Source of the DNA: UBA1127 sp965116355
GTDB lineage: Bacteria > Chloroflexota > Dehalococcoidia > Lucifugimonadales > UBA1127
Length of the DNA stretch: 64,000 bases
Assembly (NCBI GenBank): GCA_965116355.1
Contig: OZ220679.1
Span: forward strand, 1,550,001 to 1,614,000
Direction of reading: 5' to 3'
The notes beneath the pieces were generated by a model. The model had not been told where the DNA came from and ran no database searches. It saw only the letters and a list, made by a program, of their open reading frames with translations. This document shows, piece by piece, positions 51,946 through 60,659 of this stretch. The stretch's first letter is position 1, and each line of letters opens with the position of its first letter. A program made the position numbers and the translations under genes.

Positions 51946-53733
51946 CTAGTGCACCGTCACGCTCTTCGCCAGGTTCCGAGGCCGGTCGATGGGGCACCCC
52001 CGGGCGAGGGCGCAGTAGTAGGCCATGAGCTGCAGCGCCGCCGTGCTCACCACGGGCGTGAACATCGGCTCCGTCGGCGGCAGGCACACCACCGACTGCG
52101 CGATGCTCTGCAGCTCTGCGTTGTCGCAGTCCGTCAGCGCGATGATGGGCGCCCCTCGCGAGTGCACCTCCTCGACGGCCACCAGCATCCGGTCGTACGT
52201 GTCGTCGCGCGGCATGATGGCGATCACCGGCGTGTCGCGGCCCAGCAGCGCGAAGGGCCCGTGCTTCAGCTCGCCCGACGCGTAGCCCTCGGCGTGGAGG
52301 TAGGCCACCTCCTTGAACTTCAACGCGCCCTCCAGCGCCGTCGGGTAGTTGATGCCCTTGCCGATGATGAATACGTGCTCGGCGGCGGCCAGCCGCGCCC
52401 CCAGCCGCTCGAGCTGCGGCGCCATCGCCAGCGCCTGCTGCACGGCCTCCGGCAGCTTCCGCAGCGCCGCCGCCATCTGCCGCCGTCGACGGTCCGCGGG
52501 CGGGAACAGCTCCAGCCCCAGCATGTACAGCCCCGCGAGCTGCGCCAGGTACGTCTTGCTCGACGCCACGCTGACCTCCTGCCCCGCGAGCAGGTGGTGC
52601 GTGGCGTGCGCGACGCGCGTGATGCTGCTCTCCGGCACGTTGGTCAGCGCGAGGGTGAAGTGGCCCGCCCGCCGTGCGTCCCGCGCCGCGTCCACGGTGT
52701 CCGCCGTCTCCCCCGACTGCGAGACCAGCACGCTCCACGCGCCGGGGCCCCGGCGCTTCGGCCGCACCATCTCGGACGCTTCCAGCGCCTGCACCCGTGT
52801 GTCGCTCAGCGCCGACAGGAACGCCTCGCCCACCATTGCCGCGTGCGACGCCGACCCGCAGCCCAGCAGGAACAGTTCCTCCGGCGGCCTTCGCCGGTCG
52901 AGCCCCAGCCCCAGGTCCACGTGCCCGTCCGCCGAGATGCGCCCCGCCAACGTGTCGCGCAGCACCCGCGGCTGCTCGTGGATCTCCTTCAGCAGGAAGT
53001 GCTCGTACCCGCCCTTGTCGACGACTTCCGGCCCCCACCGCACGTGGTGCACGCGCCGCCGCACTGTCTCGCCCCTGTGCTGGATCTCGACCCCCGACGC
53101 CGACACCGTCGCGATGTCGCCGTCCTCCAGGTGGACGAAGCCGTTGGCCCGCTCCAGCACCGCCGGCACGTCCGAGCCGACCATGTTCTCGCCGTCGCCC
53201 AGGCCGATGATAATCGGGCTGCCCCTCCGCGCCGCGATGATGCTGTCCAAGCCCTCGAACAGCACGGCGATGGCGTACGGCCCCTGCACCCGCGCCAGCG
53301 CCTCCGCGACGCCGTCCGCCGTGCCGCCTGTTTCTTCGAGCAGGTGCGCGAGGACCTCCGTGTCCGTCTCGGAGCGGAAGCGGTGCCCCCGCTGCCGAAG
53401 CTCCTCCCGAAGCTGGTAGTGGTTCTCGACGCTGCCGTTGTGCACGACGGCCACGCGGCCCGTGCAGTCCAGGTGCGGGTGCGCGTTCAGCTTCGACGGC
53501 GACCCGACGGTCGCCCAGCGCGTGTGCCCGATGCCGGCGCCGCCGGGGATCGGCCCCGTCGCGTCGCGCAGGTCATCCACGTACCCGACGGCCTTCGCCA
53601 CCTCGATGCGGCGCGAGCCGTCGTGGATGGCGACGCCGCACGAGTCGTACCCGCGGTACTCGACGCGGTGCAGCGCGTTTAGCAGGACGGGGAGGGCGTC
53701 GTCAGGCCCAACGTACCCCGCAATTCCGCACAA
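51946..53733 (-). CDS. glmS: Glutamine-fructose-6-phosphate aminotransferase (isomerizing)
   Basis: A 595-residue GlmS that makes glucosamine-6-phosphate for cell-wall precursors. The N-terminal amidotransferase begins MCGIAGYVG, whose Cys2 becomes the catalytic N-terminus; GIGHTRWATVG and VVHNGSVENH follow. Two SIS domains are present (LFLLGCGSASHAAM and FIIGKGINYPTALEGALKFKE region), and it ends with the conserved LAKSVTVH. The start codon is TTG behind GAGGAG. No glmS ribozyme is evident upstream. Confidence 0.97.
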   Translation of the reverse strand: MCGIAGYVGPDDALPVLLNALHRVEYRGYDSCGVAIHDGSRRIEVAKAVGYVDDLRDATGPIPGGAGIGHTRWATVGSPSKLNAHPHLDCTGRVAVVHNGSVENHYQLREELRQRGHRFRSETDTEVLAHLLEETGGTADGVAEALARVQGPYAIAVLFEGLDSIIAARRGSPIIIGLGDGENMVGSDVPAVLERANGFVHLEDGDIATVSASGVEIQHRGETVRRRVHHVRWGPEVVDKGGYEHFLLKEIHEQPRVLRDTLAGRISADGHVDLGLGLDRRRPPEELFLLGCGSASHAAMVGEAFLSALSDTRVQALEASEMVRPKRRGPGAWSVLVSQSGETADTVDAARDARRAGHFTLALTNVPESSITRVAHATHHLLAGQEVSVASSKTYLAQLAGLYMLGLELFPPADRRRRQMAAALRKLPEAVQQALAMAPQLERLGARLAAAEHVFIIGKGINYPTALEGALKFKEVAYLHAEGYASGELKHGPFALLGRDTPVIAIMPRDDTYDRMLVAVEEVHSRGAPIIALTDCDNAELQSIAQSVVCLPPTEPMFTPVVSTAALQLMAYYCALARGCPIDRPRNLAKSVTVH

Positions 53734-53957
53734 GGGCTTCTCTCCTCGGACTCATGCCCCGCGCCGCGCATCGTGTGGCGACGCGGAGGTTTGCATAACA
53801 GGATAGGTTAGTGTACACCGTACCGCCGCAGAGCGGCGAGGGGTCTTACCGGTAACTAACAGGGCTTTCAGGGGCGGGCTACAATGGAGTGGAAAGGGTG
53901 ACCCGAGTCCCTTTCCCATCATCGAATCTTCGCCGACACTGACCGGGAGGACGCAAC

Positions 53958-54260
53958 ATGACCACAACCAACGACATGCAGAACCGCTTCGAGGACGCGG
54001 AACGAGGGCTGGAGTGGCTGGAAAAGCTCGAGGCGCTGCAGACCCGCTCCGCCTCCAATCGCGCCGCCTACGAGGTCGCCGAGTACGTGATGAAGCTCCG
54101 CGCCGCGGTGACCTCCCTCGCCGGCGACCGCACGGCGCTCCAGATCGCCGAGGCCGTCGGCGCCGAAACGGCCGCCCTCGTCGAGGAGCTGCGCCAGGCC
54201 GGAGACACCGACTACTGGAACACCCGCATCAAACCGGCGCTCCTGAAGTCGGACGGGTAG
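53958..54260 (+). CDS. Small helical hypothetical protein
   Basis: A 100-residue, mainly helical, acidic protein (ERGLEWLEKLEALQTRSASN, YEVAEYVMKLRAAVTSLAG). I see no known family. The ATG follows GGGAGGACG. TACAAT at about 53881 could be a -10 box. It is divergent from glmS. Confidence 0.6.
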   Translation: MTTTNDMQNRFEDAERGLEWLEKLEALQTRSASNRAAYEVAEYVMKLRAAVTSLAGDRTALQIAEAVGAETAALVEELRQAGDTDYWNTRIKPALLKSDG

Positions 54261-54276
54261 GGCCGTCGCTCCCAGG

Positions 54277-54489
54277 CTAGCGGCTAAGGAGGTTCAACAC
54301 CCGCCCCAAGAACGTCTTGCGCCGTTCCGCCCTGCGGCGAGCCTTGCGCGCCTGCGCCTCTTCCAGCTTGCGCCTGCTTGCCGCCGAGGCTTCCCAGAGT
54401 GCGTCGGCGCTCTCGTGGTGGCCCAGCTCCCGCAGTTGTCTGGCGGTGGTCTGCCTCCAGCGAAACGGGTCCATCAACGGCCCGAACAT
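54277..54489 (-). CDS. Small basic hypothetical protein
   Basis: A 70-residue protein rich in Arg and Ala with a helical middle (HHESADALWEASAASRRKLE) and a basic tail (KARRRAERRKTFLGRVLNLL). The ATG follows AGGAGG. It could be a nucleic-acid or membrane-surface binding peptide, but no family is recognised. It lies 34 bases after the ERG4/ERG24 gene on the same strand. Confidence 0.5.
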   Translation of the reverse strand: MFGPLMDPFRWRQTTARQLRELGHHESADALWEASAASRRKLEEAQARKARRRAERRKTFLGRVLNLLSR

Positions 54490-54523
54490 GCCAGACCTCC
54501 TGGAGGACGTGTCCCCCGGCCCC

Positions 54524-55663
54524 CTAGTACACCCCGGGGACGATCCGGTACTTCACCAGCGACTTGTACTCGGCCCACTTCTCCTCGCCGTACTTCTCCG
54601 CGCAGAGCCTGTCGTCGTCGCGCTGGCGGTTCGTGAACATCGCGACGACGAAGATGAAGTACGTCCACGCCCACAGCACGTCGAAGTGGCCGAAGACCAG
54701 CGCGATGGACAGCGACATGAACCCCTCGCCCAGGTAGTTGAGGTGCCGGGCCATGCCCCAGAACCCGCTGTACAGGATCTTCCGGTCGCCCACCTCCAGG
54801 TACTTCGGCGCGATGCCCAGGAACTTGCGGTCCGGCCACCGCTTGAACGTGTACTTCTGCAGGCTTGCCCCGCGTGAGATGCTCCAGCCCAGCACCCACA
54901 GCGCGCCCGCGCCGATGAGCCACACGTACGTCCACCCCGTGGAGAAGCCCGGGTCCGGGTAGGCGGCCATGCCCCACAGCGGCAGGATGAACACCCACCC
55001 GTAGATCACCAGGCCGCCCCAGAAGAGCATGAACCCCAGCCGCTCGTGAATGAGGTCGTAGGTGTACAGCTGCACCCGCTCGAAGATGAAGTAGTCCAGG
55101 ATGTAGAAGGTGAAGAAGCCCGCGTACAGGTAGACGCCCAGGTTCGCGTTGTCGCCGAACTGCTCGTAGTGCCACGCCGCGCCTGAGAGCGCGTTGAGCG
55201 ACAGCATCGTCCCGCCGACGACGTAGAACCACATCTTCACGTCGAGGCTGAAGCGCTCGCCCAGGAACGTGATCTCGCGGACGCGCCCGGTCCAGAACGC
55301 GGCGAAAGGGTTGAGCGCCGTCCGCGGCTGCGTGAACACCGCCAGCAGCGTGAAGACCAGCGCGACGACGGTGCCGCCCGCCACCGCGTACAGCGACGAT
55401 CGGTAGAACCAGTCGCGCGGCATGCCCGTGATCTCGGTCGCCCACAGGGCGATGGCGATGAGGAAGACGAGGATGCCGTTCAGCCGGTAGTTGCGCGGCT
55501 CGCCCGTCGCCTCGTCGATGACGTAGCCCGGCACGCGACGCGCCGGCAGGATGATCTGCGCCAGCGCAAACGCCACGAAGATGATCAGCGGCGTCAGGAA
55601 CCCCCACACCGCCTCCGCCGTGGAAAGCTCCGTAAGGTGCTCGATGCCCAGCCACTCGATCAT
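54524..55663 (-). CDS. ERG4/ERG24-family sterol-reductase-like membrane protein
   Basis: A 379-residue protein with about nine to ten membrane segments. The C-terminal signature of the family is present: YSGFWGMARHLNYLGE (the NADPH-site GxARHxNY) and KYGEEKWAEYKSLVKYRIVPGVY. Eukaryotic members reduce C14 or C24 double bonds in sterols; in bacteria the substrate is unknown, and no squalene or sterol genes are visible here. The ATG follows GGGGGTGTG. It is separated by 98 bases from the respiratory gene run. Confidence 0.85.
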   Translation of the reverse strand: MIEWLGIEHLTELSTAEAVWGFLTPLIIFVAFALAQIILPARRVPGYVIDEATGEPRNYRLNGILVFLIAIALWATEITGMPRDWFYRSSLYAVAGGTVVALVFTLLAVFTQPRTALNPFAAFWTGRVREITFLGERFSLDVKMWFYVVGGTMLSLNALSGAAWHYEQFGDNANLGVYLYAGFFTFYILDYFIFERVQLYTYDLIHERLGFMLFWGGLVIYGWVFILPLWGMAAYPDPGFSTGWTYVWLIGAGALWVLGWSISRGASLQKYTFKRWPDRKFLGIAPKYLEVGDRKILYSGFWGMARHLNYLGEGFMSLSIALVFGHFDVLWAWTYFIFVVAMFTNRQRDDDRLCAEKYGEEKWAEYKSLVKYRIVPGVY

Positions 55664-55761
55664 GGCCACACCCCCTTCCCAACCTGCGGGCATTATGGAT
55701 ACGAGCGATGCGACGGGTCAATGGTGAGAGGGGCCTCGCCGAGCGGTCGCGCGCGACGCCC

Positions 55762-56352
55762 CTACGGCGCCGCCAGCAGCTCCTGCAGCACGCCGTCCAG
55801 CGTCTCCGCCGTCATGGGCCCGACGTACTTGCGCACCACGCGCCCCTGCGGGTCGATGAAGTACTTCTCCGGGATGCCCGTCAGCCCGTAGTCGACGCCG
55901 ATGACGCCCCGCGTGTCGACGCCCGCCGGGTAGCCCGCGCCGCTCTCCTCGGCGAACCGCTCGGCCTCCTCCGCCACGTCCCACACCGCCACGCCGACGA
56001 ACTCCACGCCCTGCGGGCGGTAGCGCTCGTACGCTGCCGCCAGCACCGGCGCCTCCTCGATGCACGGCGGGCACCACGACGACCAGAAGTCAACCATGAC
56101 GTGCCGCCCCCGAAGGTCGGACAGGCGCAGTTCCTCCCCGTCGAACGTCGTCAGCGTGAAGTCCCGCGCGATGCTGCCCTCGTCCACCTCGGCCTCGCCG
56201 AAGGTGCTGTTGATGGCGACCCCCGCCGGCACGCCGCCGCTCCGCGACAGCGCGATGCCCAGCACCGTGAACAGCGCGATCAGCGGCACCGCCACGAGCG
56301 CCATGACGATGAGCCGCTGTCGGTTGGCCCGGCGTTCGTTAGCCTGCGTCAT
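55762..56352 (-). CDS. TlpA/ResA-type membrane-anchored thioredoxin
   Basis: A 196-residue protein. Residues 13-36 form an N-terminal membrane anchor, and the thioredoxin fold has the active site VDFWSSWCPPCIEEAP (CPPC) and the cis-Pro loop LTGIPEKYFIDPQG. ResA/CcmG proteins keep the Cys pair of apocytochromes c reduced for heme attachment on the outer side of the membrane. The ATG overlaps the preceding stop codon as ATGA, which places it firmly in the cytochrome maturation operon. Confidence 0.9.
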   Translation of the reverse strand: MTQANERRANRQRLIVMALVAVPLIALFTVLGIALSRSGGVPAGVAINSTFGEAEVDEGSIARDFTLTTFDGEELRLSDLRGRHVMVDFWSSWCPPCIEEAPVLAAAYERYRPQGVEFVGVAVWDVAEEAERFAEESGAGYPAGVDTRGVIGVDYGLTGIPEKYFIDPQGRVVRKYVGPMTAETLDGVLQELLAAP

Positions 56353-57584
56353 TGCGTATCTCTTGCAAGCTTGACCAGCTCCTCGCGCCGCACTCTGTAC
56401 TCCTCCGGCTCGATGGCACCCCGCTCGAACAGCTCGTCCAGCTCGGCGATGACCGCAATGATGCCGGCGTGGGCGTTCTCGAGCGTAGCCGCATCCACGT
56501 TTCGGCTCTCACGTGACCGCGCCCCCCGCCGCCGTCGCAGCAGCACGGCCCCCACCGCCACGACGAGCACCGCGCCCAGCACGCCGGGCAGTGCCCCGCG
56601 CCGGAAGCCGTCGCTGCGGACGGCGTTCTCCGCGCGCTGGAGCAGCGTCGGCTGCGGCAGTTCGGTCAGCATGACGGCCGCCCGCTGCCCGGGCGGGAGC
56701 GGGCCCGCCTCCAGCACCCGGTAATCGGTCTCGCCGATGGTGACGTTGTCGGCGACGCGCATGCCGGGCCCGGAGCTCTCGGCCACGCCCTCGATGACCA
56801 TCACGCGGAAGGTCTCCGCGCCCATGGGGAAGTTGGGCGTGTACTGCTTGAAGGACTCCTCGTACGGCACGCGGTAGACGAACAGGATGTCGTGGTCGCC
56901 CGGCGGCACCGGCATCGTCAGCGCGAAGCCCCGGTCGACCTGCAGCACGTGCCCGCCCGGCAGCGACGCCTCCACCTCCAGGTTCGACGACCCCTCCGGC
57001 AGCGAGAACCGCACCATGCTCATCGGCCCGTCGGTGAGCGTGTCCGCCCGAAAGGTGCGGTCGCTGGCGTTGCGGATCTTGACCGCCTCCAGCACGGCGA
57101 ACCGCCGCTGCTGCCCGTCGGCCCCCGTGACCGCCAGCGTGTCGTCGACGAGCGAGAGGACGTCGAAGTCGCTGGTGAGCTCGTATACCGTGAGCTCCAG
57201 CGGCCCCTCCAGCGGCTCGCCGAGGGCGCGGTTGGCGTACTCGACGCCCAGGTAGTCGGTGCGCACCTCGAAGCCCGGGCGCCCCTGCGGCGGCAGGCCG
57301 GTGTACGTGAACGAGCCGTCGGGCTGCGTGACCGTGTCGTGCTCGACGAGCTCCCCGGACTCGAGCTGGTAGCGCAGCGTGACCCACAGGCCGGCGGGCG
57401 CCTCCGCCCCCGCCGTGCCGTTGCGCACGACGCCGCTGATCGTCTCCGGCGAGCTCCCGTCGATGCTCGTCGGCGCCCGCTCTCCCTCCTGCGACTGCGC
57501 TCCGGCGCCCACAGGCAGCGCGGCCAGCAGCGCAACGGCCGAGAGGGCAAGGACACGCAAGGCGACTCGCAGGGCGACACTCAC
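56349..57584 (-). CDS. Secreted/membrane-anchored beta-rich protein with SHOCT-like tail, in the ccm run
   Basis: A 411-residue protein of unknown function. A signal peptide (ALRVLALSAVALLAALPVGAGA) leads into a carboxypeptidase-regulatory-like beta domain (TISGVVRNGTAG..DGSFTYTGLPPQGRPGFEV). A second beta domain follows, then one membrane helix near residue 335 (GALPGVLGAVLVVAVGAVLL) and a short cytoplasmic tail, IAELDELFERGAIEPEEYRV, like SHOCT oligomerisation motifs. GTG overlaps the preceding stop as GTGA. The position between ccmI-like and ResA genes suggests a role in cytochrome c assembly. Confidence 0.75.
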   Translation of the reverse strand: MSVALRVALRVLALSAVALLAALPVGAGAQSQEGERAPTSIDGSSPETISGVVRNGTAGAEAPAGLWVTLRYQLESGELVEHDTVTQPDGSFTYTGLPPQGRPGFEVRTDYLGVEYANRALGEPLEGPLELTVYELTSDFDVLSLVDDTLAVTGADGQQRRFAVLEAVKIRNASDRTFRADTLTDGPMSMVRFSLPEGSSNLEVEASLPGGHVLQVDRGFALTMPVPPGDHDILFVYRVPYEESFKQYTPNFPMGAETFRVMVIEGVAESSGPGMRVADNVTIGETDYRVLEAGPLPPGQRAAVMLTELPQPTLLQRAENAVRSDGFRRGALPGVLGAVLVVAVGAVLLRRRRGARSRESRNVDAATLENAHAGIIAVIAELDELFERGAIEPEEYRVRREELVKLARDTQ

Positions 57585-57985
57585 AGGGCCTCGTCCTCCA
57601 TGCGACGCAGCCGTTCGCGCGCCTCCGCCACCTCGCGCTCAAGTTGGTCGTTCGAGGTGTCTGGCTCGTCCGACGCGCGCTCGCCCCGAGAGGGCCTCTC
57701 GGCGAGCAGCCGCTCCTGCTCCCGGACGAGCAGCGCGGCCATGCGGCGGTACTCGCCCGCCTGACGCTCGTACTCCGCGTCGTCCACCTGCCCCAGCTCA
57801 CGCTCCAGCCGCAGCGTCTCGAGGGCTTGGTAGATGCTCTCTCGCTGCCCGCGCACGCCCTCCGCGTCACTCGCCGAGGCGACCGCCACGACGGCCTCGG
57901 CCTCGCGGCGCTGCCGGAAGAACGGCAGCAGCACGACGACGACGGCCACGACGGCCAGCGCTGCTCCAACCACAAGGGCCCACAC
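57581..57985 (-). CDS. Small membrane-anchored CcmI-like protein
   Basis: A 134-residue protein. An N-terminal membrane helix (ALVVGAALAVVAVVVVLLPF) precedes a charged helical region with LERELGQVDDAEYERQAGEY, the pattern seen in the first domain of CcmI; the TPR part of CcmI is missing. CcmI hands apocytochrome to CcmF/CcmH. The GTG used here has GGGAG nine bases upstream; a TTG three codons earlier lacks spacing. It lies 42 bases after ccmF. Confidence 0.75.
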   Translation of the reverse strand: MWALVVGAALAVVAVVVVLLPFFRQRREAEAVVAVASASDAEGVRGQRESIYQALETLRLERELGQVDDAEYERQAGEYRRMAALLVREQERLLAERPSRGERASDEPDTSNDQLEREVAEARERLRRMEDEAL

Positions 57986-58027
57986 GCTACGCAACTCCCA
58001 CGGCGGTTTACTCCAGTGTACGCCTGG

Positions 58028-60007
58028 CTACCCCGTCGCCCGCACGGCCCGCATCGCGGGCAGCGCGGCCGCCGCCCGCTGCCGCTCCGGCCACAGCGAC
58101 ACGACCGTCCCCAGCACCATGATGGGCCCCGCTATCCACAGCCACACCACCAGCGGGTTGATGTGCACTCGAAAGAGGGCGCGGCCGTCGGGCGTGAACT
58201 CACTGGCCAGCACGTACAGGTCCTCCACCGGCGTCTGCCGGATGCCCGCCCGCGTCGCCGCCATGGAGAAGGCCGGGTAGAAGGCGAACCCCGCCTGCAG
58301 CTGCTCCAGCGGCTCGCCGTCCTTGTACACCTGCACCGCCGCCCGCCGCTCGATCCGGTCCGGCCGCGGCGTGCTGCTGCTGCCGAGGAACTCGATCTCG
58401 TAGCTGCCCAGCGACGCCCGCTCCCCCGGCGCAAGCGAGAAGTCCTCCTGCACGCTGTAGAACGACGACCCCGTCGCCGCGAAGGCCACCAGCACGATGC
58501 CCAGATGCGCGATGTACCCCCCGTAGCGCGGCCGGTTCGACATGATGAGCCTGCCGAAGGCCGTCGGCCACCCCTCGCCGCGCGTGTGGCGCACCTGCGC
58601 GCCCTTCACCCACTCGCGCAGGATGCCCGCCGCCGCCAGCCCGCACACCCCGAAGGCGAGCGCCGGCAGCACGGCCCGCGCGCCCAGCGCGACCGCGATA
58701 ACCGCCGCGATGACCCCCACGATGATGGGGAACCGCAAGAGCCGCAGGATCCCGCTCCCCGACGCCCGCCGCCACGGCAGCAGCGGCCCCACCCCCATCA
58801 GCGCCACCAGCGCCAGGAACAGCGGCCCCGCCACCATGTCGTAGTAGGGCTGCCCCACGGTGACGATGACGCCCTGGAAGACGTCGGTCACCAGCGGGTA
58901 CACGACGCCCCACAGAACCACCAGCGCGACCATCAGGAAGAGTACGTTGTTCAGCAGGAAGGCCGCCTCGCGGGACAGCCGAGACTCCAGCGGCGCGGCG
59001 CTCTTGAGCCGCTCGTACCGCCAGAAGAACACGGCGAAGGCCCCGATCAGGTTCACGGCGAGGAAGACGAGGAACACCCACCCCATCGTCGATTGGCCGA
59101 AGGAGTGGACCGAGGGCACGGGCCCCCCACGGTTCATGAACATCCCGTACATGGCGAAACCCCACGCCAGGATGATCAGCGCGATATTCCACATGCGGAA
59201 CATGCCCCGCCGCTTTTGCACCATAATGGAATGCACAAACGCCGTCAGCGGCAGCCACGGCAGCAGCCCCGCGTTCTCCACCGGGTCCCACGCCCAGTAG
59301 CCGCCCCAGCCGAGGATCGTGTACGCCCACCACGCGCCCAGCAGCAGCCCGACGGTCAGCGTCGCCCACACGACGAGCCCCCACGTCCGCGCCGTGTCCA
59401 CCCACTCGTCACCCGTCTGCCCCGCCAGCAGGTGGCCGATGGCGAAGGCGAAGGGCAGCCCCACGCCGACGAGCCCCGACATGAGCATGGGCGGGTGGAA
59501 GAACATGCCCGGGTGCGTCAGCAGCGGGTTGATGCCCTGCCCGTCGGGGGGTGTCACGGGCAGCTCGTAGAACGGGTTGGCCATGGTCATCATGATGGCG
59601 GTGAAGAAGACGGTGACGCCCATGAGCACCGCCGTCGTGAACGGCAGCGCCGGCCGCACCTCGTCGGGCGCGAGCCGGATGGCGAGCGCCGCCGCGCCCG
59701 AGAAGATGGCCGCGATGAACAGCAGCGACCCCTCGTTGCCGGCGTAGAAGGCCACCCACGTCAGCCACGGGTCCATCGCCCGGTTGCTGTTCCCCGCCAC
59801 GTACCGCAGCGAGAAGTCGTGGTCGACGAAGGCCGCCACCAGCACCAGCATCGCCGTGATCAGCATCAGCGGCGTCAGGTAGGCCGCGTACCGCGCGCTC
59901 GCCAGCAGGTCCGGCGCGTGCCGCCACTGGCCCACCAGCGAGCCGATCCCGGCGTACACCGCCAGCGCAATGGCCAGCAGCATGGTTATGGAGCCAAGGT
60001 CAGCCAT
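58028..60007 (-). CDS. ccmF: Cytochrome c heme lyase subunit CcmF
   Basis: A 659-residue polytopic CcmF. About 15 membrane helices surround the heme-handling WWD-type motif, GWGGYWAWDPVENAGLLPWL near residue 230. Later parts have GGYIAHLGIVLVAFAATG. CcmF, with CcmH, joins heme to the CXXCH of apocytochromes c on the outer face of the membrane. The start lies three bases after the ccmH stop codon, so translation is coupled. Confidence 0.95.
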   Translation of the reverse strand: MADLGSITMLLAIALAVYAGIGSLVGQWRHAPDLLASARYAAYLTPLMLITAMLVLVAAFVDHDFSLRYVAGNSNRAMDPWLTWVAFYAGNEGSLLFIAAIFSGAAALAIRLAPDEVRPALPFTTAVLMGVTVFFTAIMMTMANPFYELPVTPPDGQGINPLLTHPGMFFHPPMLMSGLVGVGLPFAFAIGHLLAGQTGDEWVDTARTWGLVVWATLTVGLLLGAWWAYTILGWGGYWAWDPVENAGLLPWLPLTAFVHSIMVQKRRGMFRMWNIALIILAWGFAMYGMFMNRGGPVPSVHSFGQSTMGWVFLVFLAVNLIGAFAVFFWRYERLKSAAPLESRLSREAAFLLNNVLFLMVALVVLWGVVYPLVTDVFQGVIVTVGQPYYDMVAGPLFLALVALMGVGPLLPWRRASGSGILRLLRFPIIVGVIAAVIAVALGARAVLPALAFGVCGLAAAGILREWVKGAQVRHTRGEGWPTAFGRLIMSNRPRYGGYIAHLGIVLVAFAATGSSFYSVQEDFSLAPGERASLGSYEIEFLGSSSTPRPDRIERRAAVQVYKDGEPLEQLQAGFAFYPAFSMAATRAGIRQTPVEDLYVLASEFTPDGRALFRVHINPLVVWLWIAGPIMVLGTVVSLWPERQRAAAALPAMRAVRATG

Positions 60008-60010
60008 GCG

Positions 60011-60628
60011 CTACACGTCCTCCTCCAACCCGTCGTTCCCGCAGAGGCGAGAACCCCGCTGTTGCTCCGGCGTCTCGCCGTCCGCCAGCTCCCGCTCCAC
60101 CTGCTGCAGGTACGGTGCGAGCTCACCCTCGTCGCCCTCCGCCGCTCCGGTGGACGTCTGCGCCTCCTCCGGCCGGCGCCCCATGAGCTGCGTCACCCAA
60201 AACAGCGCCAGTAGCCCGAGGGCGATCCCGGCGGGCGGCAGCCCCCATACCAGCCAGTGGAAGCCCTCCCGAGGCGGCGCGGCGAGCACCCGCTCGCCGT
60301 ACCGGTCGACGAAAAACTGCCGTATCTCCTCGTCTGAGCGCCCCTCGGCAATGAGCTCGCGCACGATGACCTGCATGTCCTTGGCGAGCTGCACCTGTGA
60401 GCGGTCGATGGTCTCGCCGGGGCAGATGGGGCAGATGAGGGAGTTGTCGATGGCCTGCGCGCGCTGCTCGGACGCGGGCAGCGGGGAGACGGCGGTGGTG
60501 CAGGCGAGCAGGGCGATCGCTGCCGCGCTCGATGCCAGGGATGCCGCTGCCAGCCGCCGAACACTCGCCACGTGGGTCACCGCTCCGGGCGCGGGTGCGT
60601 GCCGCGCACACCTGGTATCGTAGGCCAT
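60011..60628 (-). CDS. ccmH: Cytochrome c-type biogenesis protein CcmH, lipoprotein-like
   Basis: The functional motif LICPICPGETIDRSQVQLAK (CXXC) matches the CcmH family, with the following RQFFVDRYGERVLAAPP and a second membrane helix LPPAGIALGLLALFWV. CcmH reduces or presents apocytochrome c. A lipobox (IALLAC) suggests that the protein really starts at an internal GTG (60580 or 60571) near SVRRLAAASLAS; the ATG used here gives about 20 extra polar residues. The last about 18 residues (EQQRGSRLCGNDG) are translated from a dispersed repeat. Confidence 0.88.
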   Translation of the reverse strand: MAYDTRCARHAPAPGAVTHVASVRRLAAASLASSAAAIALLACTTAVSPLPASEQRAQAIDNSLICPICPGETIDRSQVQLAKDMQVIVRELIAEGRSDEEIRQFFVDRYGERVLAAPPREGFHWLVWGLPPAGIALGLLALFWVTQLMGRRPEEAQTSTGAAEGDEGELAPYLQQVERELADGETPEQQRGSRLCGNDGLEEDV

Positions 60629-60659
60629 GGCCGCGATGCGGGGGAAGGCCGGGCTGCCG

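Noticed and set aside
53734..53957. A glmS ribozyme upstream of glmS
   Set aside because: The 224-base gap shows no conserved ribozyme core, and the TTG start with its ribosome binding site lies at the gene edge.
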